Shown piece by piece: positions 1 through 9,246 of a DNA stretch of 55,992 nucleotides. The DNA is taken from assembly GCA_964565715.1 (NCBI GenBank), contig CAZMGG010000022.1:1-55992 (forward strand), read 5' to 3'. This DNA is from CAZMGG01 sp964565715. Lineage in GTDB: Bacteria; Planctomycetota; UBA1135; UBA2386. Below the pieces are notes generated by a model. That model did not search any database and had not been told where the DNA came from. It was given only the letters and a program-made list of their open reading frames with translations. Both the position numbers and the translations under genes were made by a program. Every line of letters starts with the position of its first letter. Positions within the stretch are counted from its first letter, which is position 1.

Positions 1-712
1 TCTCGGTGAGGCGTTGCTCGGTGGCCTTGGCGATGCCGAAGTCGATGACCTTGGCCTGCGGGCGGCCGTCCTGCACGCCGACCAGGACGTTGGAGGGCTT
101 CAGGTCGCGATGGATGATGCCCTTGCCGTGGGCGTGCTGGACGGCGCTGCAGACCTGGGTGAAGATCTCCAGGCGTTCGCCGATCGGCAGGTTGTGACGA
201 TCGCAGTACTCGACGATCGGCGCGCCCTTGACCAGATCCATCACGAAGTAGGGGCGGCCGCTGTCGGTGGCGCCGGCGTCGAGCACGCGGGCGATGTTGG
301 GGTGGTCCATCAGGGCCAGGGCCTGGCGTTCCTGCTCGAAGCGCGCCACCACCTGGCGGGTGTCCATGCCGAGCTTGATGACCTTCAGGGCCACGCGGCG
401 GGCCACCGGCTGCTCCTGCTCGGCCAGGAACACGGCCCCGAAACCGCCCTCGCCGATCTGCTGCAGCAGCTTGTACGGGCCGATGCGGCTGCCGGGGCCT
501 TCGCCCAGCGGCGCCTGCGCACTCGGGACCGGGTCCTTGGTGGTGGCCGCCGGCGGCGTGCCCGCCAGGGCCGCCAGCATGGCCTGTACCCGTTGCTTCA
601 GCTCGGCGTCGGCGCCGCACTTGTCGGCGAGGAAGGCGTCCCGCACGGTGGGCGGCAGTTCCAGCGCCCGCTCGAAGAGACGCCGCGCGTCGGTCTGCTT
701 GTCGTAGGTCAT
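1..712 (-). CDS. Serine/threonine protein kinase, N-terminal part (runs off left edge)
   Basis: Read on the minus strand from an ATG at 712, this open frame encodes about 237 residues of a Hanks-type kinase and leaves the window with no stop. Residues 1-65 form a short helical leader common in planctomycete kinases. The kinase domain follows, with glycine loop IGEGGFGAVFL, the ATP-anchoring lysine in VALKVIKLG, the catalytic loop HRDLKPSN and the metal motif IDFGIAKA. It should phosphorylate Ser/Thr on unknown proteins. The C-terminal lobe, and any membrane or sensor domains, lie outside the window. Its promoter must lie in the 107 bp between it and the divergent barrel gene at 820. Confidence 0.9.
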   Translation of the reverse strand, partial: MTYDKQTDARRLFERALELPPTVRDAFLADKCGADAELKQRVQAMLAALAGTPPAATTKDPVPSAQAPLGEGPGSRIGPYKLLQQIGEGGFGAVFLAEQEQPVARRVALKVIKLGMDTRQVVARFEQERQALALMDHPNIARVLDAGATDSGRPYFVMDLVKGAPIVEYCDRHNLPIGERLEIFTQVCSAVQHAHGKGIIHRDLKPSNVLVGVQDGRPQAKVIDFGIAKATEQRLTE

Positions 713-819
713 GGGCGCACCCCTGGCGGCGGCAGCATAAGGGCTGAGTCCGCGCGGCCACGCCGGGCCTCGCGAATCGCCTTGCGGCCGCGGGCCGGAC
801 CGGTGACGCTGGCCCGCCG

Positions 820-1716
820 ATGCGCGCGCGAGTCCCGTTGCTGTTCCTGTTGCTGGCGGCGGTCCTGCCGGCCCAGGGCGCCGTGCTCGACGTGCTGGAC
901 GGCGAGACGCTCTACGAGAACGGCTTCCTGCTGACGCTCGGTCACGAACTGGAACGCGGCGAGGTGCTGCGGCGCGGCAGCCAGCGGGTCGCCGACCCCT
1001 TCGGCCGGCACGAGCTGCAGCAGACCACCACGCTGGCCCTGCAGTACGGCCTGCGCCACGACCTGCAGGTGGGCCTGGCGCTGCACTGGCGCGACACCGA
1101 GCTGCGCGGCAGCGGCCTCGACCAGGGCACGAGCGGCCTCGGCGACCTGGAACTGCTGGCGAAGTGGCGCTTCCTGCGCCTCGACGCGCCGCACCGCGCC
1201 ACCAACTTCGCGCTGCTCGGCGGCCTGTCGCTGCCGGTGGGCGAAGACGACGCCGGGAGCGGCGGCATCGAGCTGGAGCCCGACCTGCAGCCGGGCTCGG
1301 GCGGCGTCGATCCGGCGCTCGGCGTGGCGGTCACCCACGAGCCGGGCCGCTGGCGCTTCAACGCCGCCGCGCTCTACCGGCTGCGCACCGACAGCGATGG
1401 CGACGGCGACCGGCCCGGCGACGCGCTGGTGCTGGAGCTGGCGGCGGGCAACCGCTTCTGGCTGGAGCCGTACCCGGGCCCGTTCATGCGGCTCGACGTG
1501 GTCGCCCGCTGGTACTGGCAGGACCACGACCGGATGGACGCCGTGCTGCCGGACAGCGGCGGCGAACGGCTGGCGCTCGGCCTCAACTGGGCGTTCCGGC
1601 CGCGGCCGAGCCTCGACTTCCAGGTCGGCGGCGAGGCGCCGGTCTGGCAGGACCAGAACGGCACCCAGCCCGGCCACGACTGGGACCTCCGCTTCACCTT
1701 CGGCTACCGCTTCTGA
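820..1716 (+). CDS. Outer-membrane beta-barrel protein (phenol MetA / transporter-like)
   Basis: 298 residues. An N-terminal signal peptide (Arg-rich start, Leu/Ala core, AQG cleavage region near residue 20) is followed by alternating amphipathic strands, and the chain ends in aromatic Phe (GYRF), the usual assembly signal of outer-membrane barrels. The strand pattern (LQVGLALHWRDTEL, LLAKWRFLR, GGLSLPVGED) resembles the putative MetA-pathway/transporter family, whose members are annotated as outer-membrane channels of unknown substrate. The stop codon shares its A with the ATG of the next small lipoprotein (TGATG), suggesting coupling. Substrate is unknown. Confidence 0.7.
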   Translation: MRARVPLLFLLLAAVLPAQGAVLDVLDGETLYENGFLLTLGHELERGEVLRRGSQRVADPFGRHELQQTTTLALQYGLRHDLQVGLALHWRDTELRGSGLDQGTSGLGDLELLAKWRFLRLDAPHRATNFALLGGLSLPVGEDDAGSGGIELEPDLQPGSGGVDPALGVAVTHEPGRWRFNAAALYRLRTDSDGDGDRPGDALVLELAAGNRFWLEPYPGPFMRLDVVARWYWQDHDRMDAVLPDSGGERLALGLNWAFRPRPSLDFQVGGEAPVWQDQNGTQPGHDWDLRFTFGYRF

Positions 1717-2261
1717 TGCCCCCAATGCCCATGCTGCCCATGCTGCGACGCCCGCTGCTCACCCCCTTCCTCCTGCTGGCCGGCTGCGCCGCTCCCGGCA
1801 CCGCCGTGCAGCCGCAGGCCACCGACTTCGCCTTCCTCGAGGTCAAGCTGCGCGGTTGAACTTGAAACGAGGAGCTGCTGGGTCTCCAGCGGCTCTTCGA
1901 GGGCCTGTATGGCCCCACCCCGAGCATCGACCTCGACGAGCAGCTGGCGCGCGCCCGCGTGCCGCAGCCCGTGCAGCTCGACTTCCGCGCGCTGGCCGAC
2001 GGCATCGTCCGCCAGAACGTCGGCGTCGACGGCATCGAGGTGCGGCTGCGCGGCGAACTGCAGGGCGACGCGGTGGTGATCGCCACCACCGGCCAGCGGC
2101 TGCCGGTCACCGGCGCGCGCAGCGGCGGCGGCGAGGCCCCCTGGCTCAGCTTCGCCGTCGAGGGCTTCGGTCCCGATGAGCAGGTGGTGCTGCGCTACCG
2201 CGGCGCCGGCGACAGCCCCGCGGCCTTCGACCCGCCGAGCGCCCGGGCCGCCGGTCGCTGA
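1716..2261 (+). pseudogene. Broken lipoprotein gene (two in-frame stops)
   Basis: An ATG at 1716, overlapping the stop of the barrel gene, opens a lipoprotein signal (LLLAGC lipobox) but stops at TGA 1857 after 47 residues, with a second TGA at 1863. The same frame is then open to 2261 and reads as plausible coding sequence (EELLGLQRLFEGLYGP ... VRLRGELQGDAVV). The piece upstream of the stops ends FLEVKLRG and the downstream piece contains GIEVRLRG, so both look like parts of one secreted protein. Either the gene is inactivated, or the second half is expressed alone from a weak start such as GTG 1959. I do not recognise the family. Confidence 0.45.
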
Positions 2262-2278
2262 GCGGAGCGCCGCCGAGC

Positions 2279-3652
2279 ATGCCCGACCGCCCCGATCCGG
2301 CTTCCGTCGAGCGCGGCGGCCTCTACACCGTCACCGCCGACGCGCTCGGCCGGGAGGGCGACGCCATCGCCCGGCTGCGGCCCGGCGACCAGTACGTGGT
2401 GCTGGTGCCGGGGCTGCTGCCGGGCGAGCAGGGCCTGGTGAAGATCACCTCGGCGGCCCGCAAGTTCGGCCGCGGCGAGCTGGTGCAGGTGACGCGACCG
2501 TCCGCGGACCGCAGCGAGCCGCGCTGCCGCCACTTCGGGCGCTGCGGCGGCTGCGACCTGCAGCACCTGCTCTACGCGCGCCAGCTCGAGCGCAAGGCCG
2601 AACGCCTGCGCGCCGTGCTGCGGCACGCGCTCGGCGACGCGGCGCCGCCGCTGCAGCCGTTCCGCGCGCCCGACCCGCCGTTCGGCCAGCGGCACAAGGT
2701 GGCGCTGCACCTGTCGGGCCGGGGGCACACGCTGCAGGGCGGCCTGCGGATGGCCCGCAGCCCCGAGCTGGTGCCGATCGAGGAGTGCCCGGTGAGCGAT
2801 CCGGAGGCGCTGGGCCTCGCCCTGGACGCGGTCTACGCCCTGCAGGAGCTGGACCTGCCCGCCACCGACCGCCCCGGCGGCATCCTCCGTTCACTGGTGG
2901 TGCGCCGCGCTGCCGGCACCGGCGAGGCGGCGCTGCTCGTGGTGGCGACGCGACGCATCGTGCCGGGCCTGCAACGCCTGTGCGCGGAGCTGCAGCGACT
3001 CGGCGCCACGGTGGTCGCCGCCAACTGGAACGAGGGCGACACCGGCCGTCTGCTCGGGCCGCACACGGCGGTGCTGGCCGGGCCCGAGCGGATCCGCGAG
3101 CGCATCCTCGGCACCACCTACAGCCTGTCGCCGGACGCGTTCTTCCAGACCTCGCCGTGGGGCGCGGCCCAGCTCGTCGAACTGGTCACCGCGGCGCTGC
3201 GGCCGGGGCCGGGCGACCGCGTGCTCGACCTCTACTGCGGTGTCGGCCTGTTCGCGCTGCACCTGGCGCCGCAGGTGGCGGCGGTGCATGGCATCGAGGA
3301 GAGCCCGGCGGCGGTGGCCGACGCCGAGGCCACTGCCGCGCTGCTGTCCGCGGGCCGCGCGACCTTCGCCCGCGGCGCGGTGGAACGGCAGCTGCAGGCG
3401 CTGCGGCGCGGCCCGCGGCCGACCCTGGTGGTGCTGGACCCGCCGCGGCAGGGCTGCGGGCCGGCGGTGGCCGCGGCGGTGGGCGCGCTCGGTCCGGCCC
3501 GGATCGCCTACGTGTCGTGTGATCCGGACGCGCTCGGCCGCGACCTCGCCGCATTCGCCGCAGCCCGCTATCGCTGCACCGCGGTCACGCCGGTGGACAT
3601 GTTCCCGCACACGCACCACCTCGAGGCGGTGGCGGTGCTGGAACGCGCCTGA
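2279..3652 (+). CDS. rlmD: 23S rRNA (uracil-C5)-methyltransferase, RlmD/RumA type
   Basis: 457 residues, ATG start. It uses S-adenosylmethionine to make 5-methyluridine in 23S rRNA (U1939 in E. coli). An N-terminal TRAM-like region is followed by a Cys cluster (CRHFGRCGGC) typical of the iron-sulfur-bearing RumA branch. Then come the substrate motif DAFFQTSPWGA, SAM motif LDLYCGVGLFAL, LDPPRQG, the catalytic cysteine in YVSCDP and the closing MFPHTHHLE with the general-base glutamate. All catalytic elements are present. TrmA and RlmC/RlmD are close relatives, so the exact target uridine is inferred from the cysteine cluster. Confidence 0.9.
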   Translation: MPDRPDPASVERGGLYTVTADALGREGDAIARLRPGDQYVVLVPGLLPGEQGLVKITSAARKFGRGELVQVTRPSADRSEPRCRHFGRCGGCDLQHLLYARQLERKAERLRAVLRHALGDAAPPLQPFRAPDPPFGQRHKVALHLSGRGHTLQGGLRMARSPELVPIEECPVSDPEALGLALDAVYALQELDLPATDRPGGILRSLVVRRAAGTGEAALLVVATRRIVPGLQRLCAELQRLGATVVAANWNEGDTGRLLGPHTAVLAGPERIRERILGTTYSLSPDAFFQTSPWGAAQLVELVTAALRPGPGDRVLDLYCGVGLFALHLAPQVAAVHGIEESPAAVADAEATAALLSAGRATFARGAVERQLQALRRGPRPTLVVLDPPRQGCGPAVAAAVGALGPARIAYVSCDPDALGRDLAAFAAARYRCTAVTPVDMFPHTHHLEAVAVLERA

Positions 3653-3712
3653 AGGCCGGCATTGGTGGGCAGCGGCACTCCGGATAGCCTGCGCGCCTGC
3701 CCCGGAGACCCC

Positions 3713-4837
3713 ATGCGCGCCGCCCTGCTGCCGATCCTGGCCCTCCCGTTCCTCCCCGCCTGCCTCGGCCCACGGCCCGCCGACGGCCGTCCCGTCCACA
3801 CCATGAGCTTCGGCACCACCAAGGAGGGCGCCCCCGCCACCCTGTTCCGTCTCCGCAACGGCGACCTGGAGATCGACCTGTGCGACTTCGGCGCCACCCT
3901 GGTGGCGGTGCGCACGCCGGATCGGGCCGGCGCGGTGCGCGACGTGGTGCTCGGCTTCGACGACGTCAGCGGCTACCAGTCCGAACGCAACCAGTACTTC
4001 GGCTGCACCACCGGCCGCGTCTGCAACCGCATCGCCAACGCCCGCTTCACCCTGGATGGCTACGAGTACCTGCTGGCCGCCAACAACGGCCCGCACCACC
4101 TGCACGGCGGCGGCCCGCGCAGCCTCGACAAGGTGCTCTGGCGCGGCTCGGCGACCGAGCGCGACGGCGTGCCCTCGGCCACGTTCCGCTACACCAGCCC
4201 CGACGGCGAGGAAGGCTATCCCGGGCGTCTCGACATCACCGTGCGCTACAGCCTGCCGAACCCGCACGAGATCCACATCGACTACCACGCCCGCACCGAC
4301 CAGCCGACGCCGGTCAACCTCACCAACCACGCCTACTGGAACCTGGCCGGCCAGGGCGGTGCGACGATCCTCGATCACGAACTGCAGGTGCTCGCCGACC
4401 AGTACACCCCCACCGACGACACGCTGATCCCCACCGGCCAGCTCGCCAGGGTGCACAGCTCGCCGCTGGACTTCCGCCAGCCGGCCCTGATCGGCGGCCG
4501 CATCGCCCAGCTCGACGCCACCGGCGCCCGCGGCTACGACCACAACTACGTGCTGCGGCCGGGCAGCGGCCTGCGTGCCGCGGCGACGCTGCGCGACCCG
4601 GGCTCCGGCCGCACGCTGACGATCCTGACCACCGAACCCGGGTTGCAGTTCTACTCCGGCAACTTCCTGCACGGGCAGACCGGCAAGGGCGGTGCGGTCT
4701 ACGCCCATCGCAGCGGGTTGTGCCTGGAGACGCAGCACTTCCCCGACTCGGTCCACCACGCCCACTTCCCCAGCGTGATCCTGCGGCCGGGACAGGACTA
4801 CCGGACCACGACGGTGTACCGCCTGACGGCGGAATGA
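3713..4837 (+). CDS. galM: Galactose mutarotase (aldose 1-epimerase), predicted lipoprotein
   Basis: 374 residues from ATG 3713, chosen because it begins a clean lipoprotein signal (LLPILALPFLPAC); a GTG at 3662 would add 17 unlikely residues. It interconverts alpha and beta anomers of galactose or glucose. Family motifs are present: FGCTTGRVCNRIANARF, the HHLHGG substrate loop, NLTNHAYWNLAG with a catalytic His, and the catalytic Glu in LETQHFPD near the C terminus. The lipobox implies periplasmic or outer-membrane anchoring, unlike the cytoplasmic E. coli enzyme. It is followed convergently by a histidine kinase gene. Confidence 0.9.
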   Translation: MRAALLPILALPFLPACLGPRPADGRPVHTMSFGTTKEGAPATLFRLRNGDLEIDLCDFGATLVAVRTPDRAGAVRDVVLGFDDVSGYQSERNQYFGCTTGRVCNRIANARFTLDGYEYLLAANNGPHHLHGGGPRSLDKVLWRGSATERDGVPSATFRYTSPDGEEGYPGRLDITVRYSLPNPHEIHIDYHARTDQPTPVNLTNHAYWNLAGQGGATILDHELQVLADQYTPTDDTLIPTGQLARVHSSPLDFRQPALIGGRIAQLDATGARGYDHNYVLRPGSGLRAAATLRDPGSGRTLTILTTEPGLQFYSGNFLHGQTGKGGAVYAHRSGLCLETQHFPDSVHHAHFPSVILRPGQDYRTTTVYRLTAE

Positions 4838-4850
4838 GCCGGCGCGCCGG

Positions 4851-6038
4851 CTAGGAGGCCACCGGCGCCGCCGGCAGCGGCCGGCCCTGCAGGCAGCGGG
4901 CCAGCGTGCGCAGCAGGATCTCGCGGCGCACCGGCTTGCGCAGGAACGCGTCGCAGCCGACCCCGAGGCACATCGCCTCGTCGGCGGTCTCGCTGCGCGA
5001 GGTCATCGCCACGATCGGCAGCCGGCAGCCCTGCTGGCGCAGGATGCGCACGGCCTCGTGGCCATTCAGGATCGGCATCATCAGGTCGGTGACCAGCGCA
5101 TCGTAGGGCTCGCCGGCGCGCTCGGCGGCGAGCACGCGCTGCACCGCCAGGTCGCCGCGCTCGACCATGTCCACCACCGCGCCGGCCTTCTCCAGCACGT
5201 GCCGCAACAGGAGCTGGTTGTCGCGGACGTCCTCCGCCACCAGCAGGCGCGTGCCCTTGGGCAACGCGGCCTTCACGCCACGCCCACTCTCCGGCACCCG
5301 CAAGGGATCCACCCACGGCGCGTTCGCCACCGCCGGGGCCGGGATCGCCAGCGCCACCGCCAGACCGCGACCACCGTCGGGCTGCACCTGCAGCCGGCCG
5401 CCGATCAGGCCGAGCAGGGTCTGCGCCACCGCCATGCCCAGTTCGGGCCGGCCGACGGCGTCCCGCACCGCGAAGGCGCCGATGTCCTGGTCGCGTGGCA
5501 CCGGCCCGGCATCGGCGGCGCTCACCCGCACGCACAGGGCGGCGGGCGCATCGCCGTCGCCGCGGTCGCGATAGCTGACGGAGACCTGCACCGGACCGGA
5601 CCGGCTGCGGCGCTGCACGTGCAGGATCGCCGCCTGCACGATGCGGCGCAGGACGGCGGGCGCGACCTCGATCGCGTCCGGCACGAAGCTGCTCCAGGTG
5701 GTGCGCACGGTCATGCCCTGGCCACCGGCGCGGGCCTGCTGGTCCGCCACCAGTTCCGAGATCGCCGCCACGGTGTGCACGGCCTCGGCGACCGGCAGCG
5801 GCAGCCCGGCGTCCAGGCGCACCAGTTCGGCGTAGTCGTGGACGAGGTCCTGCAGATGCGAGCAGTGGTCGAGGATGCCGTTCAGCGCCTCGGCCTGATG
5901 GGCTTCCAGCACGGTCTCGCGCAGGATGTCGGCGAAGCCGGCCACCAACGACAACGGCAACCGCAGCTCGTGCAGGAAGGCGCTGAGGAGCGACCCCTGG
6001 CTCGGATGCGATGGCTCGGGCGAACCTGTCACGGACAC
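4851..6038 (-). CDS. Hybrid histidine kinase with C-terminal receiver domain
   Basis: 395 residues, no signal peptide or membrane segment, so cytoplasmic. A HisKA-like helix pair contains the H-box HELRLPLSLVAGF (His about residue 23). The following ATPase region is short and divergent; I see a late glycine-containing segment (GRPELGMAVAQTLLGLIGG) but no clean N-box, so kinase activity is uncertain. From about residue 260 a receiver domain follows: acidic pair in LLVAEDVRDN, phospho-acceptor Asp in VTDLMMPILNG, Thr in VAMTSRS and Lys in LRKPVRRE. No partner regulator is adjacent. Confidence 0.8.
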   Translation of the reverse strand: MSVTGSPEPSHPSQGSLLSAFLHELRLPLSLVAGFADILRETVLEAHQAEALNGILDHCSHLQDLVHDYAELVRLDAGLPLPVAEAVHTVAAISELVADQQARAGGQGMTVRTTWSSFVPDAIEVAPAVLRRIVQAAILHVQRRSRSGPVQVSVSYRDRGDGDAPAALCVRVSAADAGPVPRDQDIGAFAVRDAVGRPELGMAVAQTLLGLIGGRLQVQPDGGRGLAVALAIPAPAVANAPWVDPLRVPESGRGVKAALPKGTRLLVAEDVRDNQLLLRHVLEKAGAVVDMVERGDLAVQRVLAAERAGEPYDALVTDLMMPILNGHEAVRILRQQGCRLPIVAMTSRSETADEAMCLGVGCDAFLRKPVRREILLRTLARCLQGRPLPAAPVAS

Positions 6039-6129
6039 CTCGGTTGGCGGAACGGTGCCTGCCGGGCGAGATGCAAGGCAGGCGCGAGGTCCCTATCGAC
6101 CCGCAGCCGGCAGCGACCTTAGCCCTGCT

Positions 6130-7926
6130 CTAGCGCAGCAGACCGCACTCCAGGATGCCGTCGGCCCCGGCGGTGGCGTCCTCCCAGACCAGCCGGCGAT
6201 CCTGGCCCTCGCCCTCGACGCTGACCGAGACGACCGTGCCATCGGCGGACCGGCCCACCGCCCAGTCCGGGCGCTGCAGTTCGCAGGCGGCGACGAACGG
6301 CGGCGCCGTCGGGCTGCGTTCCAGGCCCTGCAGACGACCGTCCTTGGCCCACGCGCCCTTCAGCCAGCGGCCGTCGGCGACATCGACCCAGAACCACGAC
6401 TCGCGCGCGCCGGGATCGGTGCCGGCGAACTCGATCCGCGGCGCGGTGGCGCCGCCGGTGGCGGCCCGCAGCGCCGCCCGGGCCCGCACCAGCGCATCGT
6501 CGCCGGCGAACGCGGCGGCGGCGCCGGCATGGTCGCCCTGCTGCAGGCGGGCGATCGCCGCGAGGCCCGCGTCCTCGCAGCGGCGCAGTTCGGCGGCCTC
6601 GGCGCCGTCCGGCCAGCGGCCGAGTGTGGTCCGCGCCGACGGCTGCAGGCCGAGCCCGAGCACCGTCAGCCGGTCGCCGTGGGCGGTGACGACGAAGCGG
6701 CCGCCACCCGGCGCGGCGAAGGTGCCGACGAAGCGCACCGCCATCGCCGACGGCGGCCCGGTCAGCGGCGGCGCCGCCGGCTCGGGCTCCGGCCTCTCCG
6801 CCGGCTTCGGCTCGGGCTTCGGCTCGGGCCGCCCCTCGCCTGGGGGCGGCGGCGCCTGCCCGGCCAGCACGCGCGCCAACGCCCCCTGCAGGCGCTGCAG
6901 TTCGGTCACCTGATCCGACAGCAGCACGATCCAGGTGCGGGTGCCCGGCACCAGCAGCACCCGGCTGCGGTAGCCCTGGGTCACGCCCGCCAGTTCCACC
7001 AGTTCGATCCCGCCGAACGAGCGGCGCGTCACCGACCAGGCATCGCGGCCGTCCAGCGGCCGCAGCAGCACCGCGCGATCGTCGTCGTCCAGCACGCGGC
7101 CGCCGAGCAGGGCGTCGAACCAGGCGTGCAGGTCGAGCCCGGTGCTGATCACGCCGCGTGCGCCGCGGGCGGCCCAGGTGAGGTCCGCTGCCAGCACGCC
7201 CTCGCCGTCGGGATCCCGCGGCGACCGCCGCAGGCTCTGCCGGTTCTTGTCCAGGCGGCGATCGCCGAGGCAGCCGGTGTCGTCCATCCGGGCCGGCTGG
7301 AACACGCGCTTGTGCAGCAGCTCCTCGAACCTGCCGCCGCCGACGGTCTCCAGCACCGCCGCCAGCAGGATCATGTTGGCCGCCGAGTAGCGCACGGTCG
7401 CACCCGGCTCGTCGTCGAGCTTCGCCGCCAGCAGCCGCTCCACCGCGGTGCGCAGCACCCGGGCTGCACCGTCGTCCAGTTCCACCTCCACCGGCAGCCC
7501 CGAACGGTGCTCCAGCAGGTGCCGCACGGTCAGCTTCGCCTTGTCCGCCGGCACGCCGCGCAGGTAGCGCCCGACCGGCTCGTCCAGGCGGAGCTTCTTC
7601 TCCTTCTGCAGCCGCAGGGCCAGCGCCTGGGTGAAGTGGCCGGCGAAGCTGCCGGTGTCGTAGAGGATGCGGGGCCCATTGGCGAGCTGCGCGCCGTCGG
7701 CGCTGCCGTAGCCCTTTGCCAGACAGAGTTCACCGCCGCGGGCCACCACGACGCAGCCCCAGAAGTCCGGCATCGTCGCCAGCACCGTCGCATCGAGGTC
7801 GCGGCCGAGGTCGCCCACCACCACCGTGCCGTCGCCGCGCTTCTGCGCCGTCGCCGTGGCGGCGAGGATCGCCGCCAGGACCAACACCAGGAACAGGCGG
7901 AGGGGGCGCGGACCGGCGGAAGGCAC
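6130..7926 (-). CDS. Beta-lactamase/serine-hydrolase-fold secreted protein, catalytic motifs degraded
   Basis: 598 residues from a GTG at 7926 that begins a signal peptide (RPLRLFLVLVLAAILAAT); no good ATG lies in this frame. The N-terminal 350 residues follow the class C beta-lactamase/DD-peptidase fold (LRLDEPVGRYLRG, LTVRHLLEHRSGLP). However, the SxxK motif reads SFAGHF, with Gly in place of Lys, and the YxN motif reads YSAAN, with Ala in place of Asn. A Pro/Glu-rich linker (PEPKPEPKPAERPEPEP) leads to a C-terminal domain of unknown function. It is probably a non-catalytic or altered relative exported to the envelope. Confidence 0.75.
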   Translation of the reverse strand: MPSAGPRPLRLFLVLVLAAILAATATAQKRGDGTVVVGDLGRDLDATVLATMPDFWGCVVVARGGELCLAKGYGSADGAQLANGPRILYDTGSFAGHFTQALALRLQKEKKLRLDEPVGRYLRGVPADKAKLTVRHLLEHRSGLPVEVELDDGAARVLRTAVERLLAAKLDDEPGATVRYSAANMILLAAVLETVGGGRFEELLHKRVFQPARMDDTGCLGDRRLDKNRQSLRRSPRDPDGEGVLAADLTWAARGARGVISTGLDLHAWFDALLGGRVLDDDDRAVLLRPLDGRDAWSVTRRSFGGIELVELAGVTQGYRSRVLLVPGTRTWIVLLSDQVTELQRLQGALARVLAGQAPPPPGEGRPEPKPEPKPAERPEPEPAAPPLTGPPSAMAVRFVGTFAAPGGGRFVVTAHGDRLTVLGLGLQPSARTTLGRWPDGAEAAELRRCEDAGLAAIARLQQGDHAGAAAAFAGDDALVRARAALRAATGGATAPRIEFAGTDPGARESWFWVDVADGRWLKGAWAKDGRLQGLERSPTAPPFVAACELQRPDWAVGRSADGTVVSVSVEGEGQDRRLVWEDATAGADGILECGLLR

Positions 7927-7970
7927 GGGCGGATCATGCCGCAGGCGCCCGGCCGCACCAACCGCCAGGC

Positions 7971-9113
7971 CTACAGGTAGCGCGTCCAGCGATGCCGGCA
8001 GGCCTGCTTGTACCAGCGGTACAGCCCGCACAACGGCGTCAGCAGGACGAGCACCACCAGGGCGGCGAGCCAGCTCCGGCCGGCGCCGCCCATCGGCAGC
8101 ACGCCGAGATGGGCCAGCAGCCCCAGCAGCGGCAGATGCACCAGGTAGAAGAACAACGGCACCTGCCCCACCACCAGCAGCGGGTTCCAGTGCTCCAGCC
8201 GGCCGCCGAGCCGGCGCTGCACGGCCAGCAGCAGGGCCAGCAGCAGCGCCATCAGGCCCAGTTCCATGCCGAGGAAGGTCAGGCTCGGCGGGTACTTGCT
8301 GCAGTGCAGCCATTCCAGCAGCGAGCCGTCCTGCCGCGGCAGCAGCATGTTGCCGAAGCCGTTGCCGAGCCGCAGCGCCGCGAACACCAGCAGGCCGATG
8401 GCGCCGGCCAGCAGCAGCAGGCGGATCGGCGTGCCGTCCGGTCGGGCGAGGTGCCGGCCGAAAGCATGGCCGAGCAGCATCGGCGGCAGCCAGGGCAGCG
8501 CCGGGTACATCACCAGCAGGCCCGGCGGCCAGTCGTCGAAGCCGCCGCCCCAGCCGCCGCTGACCAGGAGCCGCAGCACCAGGCCGGGCTGCCGTTCGGC
8601 CGTCGGCGCCAGCAGCGCGAACGCGACCTCGCAGCCGAGCGCGAGGCCGACCGCCGCCAGCACCAGCCCGCGGGTCGACAGGCGCCGCAGCACCGCCATC
8701 GCCATCATGCCGGCGCCCAGCGCGTAGAGCACCTGCAGCATCACGCCGAGGCCGGGGATGCCCTGCCGCCAGAAGAACGACATCACGGTCACCTCCAGCC
8801 CGATCAGCACGGCGCCGCGGGCCAGCAGGTGGCGGTCGACGCCTGCAGCGCGCCGGGCCGCGCTCAGCGCCATCGCCGTGCCGGCCAGGAACACGAAGGT
8901 GGGCGCGCACAGGTGCGTGCACCAGCGGGTCAGGAAATCGGCGGTGCGCAGGGCCTCCTGCGGCAGCAGGCTGCCATCGGTGCTCTGGTGCCGCGGATTG
9001 CCGAGCGCGTCGGCGTGGTCCACCACCATCAGGGCGATGACGAAGCCCCGCAGCCAGTCCAGGGCCGGCAGGCGCTGCGCCTTGGCGGCGGGCGCGGAGG
9101 GCGCGGCGGTCAT
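7971..9113 (-). CDS. Multi-pass membrane acyltransferase-like protein (DUF1624 / HGSNAT-like)
   Basis: 380 residues, ATG at 9113. The N terminus carries the family signature DWLRGFVIALMVVDHA followed by about ten hydrophobic helices and the loop WCTHLCAPTFVFLAG. Members resemble heparan-alpha-glucosaminide N-acetyltransferase and transfer acyl groups from cytosolic acyl-CoA to extracytoplasmic sugars; the bacterial substrate is usually unknown. Downstream on the same strand lies the serine-hydrolase-like gene with a 44-bp gap, so the two may be cotranscribed. Function beyond family level is inferred. Confidence 0.75.
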   Translation of the reverse strand: MTAAPSAPAAKAQRLPALDWLRGFVIALMVVDHADALGNPRHQSTDGSLLPQEALRTADFLTRWCTHLCAPTFVFLAGTAMALSAARRAAGVDRHLLARGAVLIGLEVTVMSFFWRQGIPGLGVMLQVLYALGAGMMAMAVLRRLSTRGLVLAAVGLALGCEVAFALLAPTAERQPGLVLRLLVSGGWGGGFDDWPPGLLVMYPALPWLPPMLLGHAFGRHLARPDGTPIRLLLLAGAIGLLVFAALRLGNGFGNMLLPRQDGSLLEWLHCSKYPPSLTFLGMELGLMALLLALLLAVQRRLGGRLEHWNPLLVVGQVPLFFYLVHLPLLGLLAHLGVLPMGGAGRSWLAALVVLVLLTPLCGLYRWYKQACRHRWTRYL

Positions 9114-9246
9114 GCCGGCAGGATGCCGGCCGCCGGCCCCGGCGCAACGAGCAACGGCGCTTCCCGGGCCCGCCGTCGCGCGAGCCCGGCCGGGACGCCA
9201 CCGGCTCACGGTGGCGGAAGGCCCGCGGCGGTTCCACAATCCGGCC

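Noticed and set aside
1857..1865. TGA read as selenocysteine in the broken lipoprotein
   Set aside because: Two TGAs in three codons, no SECIS-like hairpin and no selenoprotein family match.
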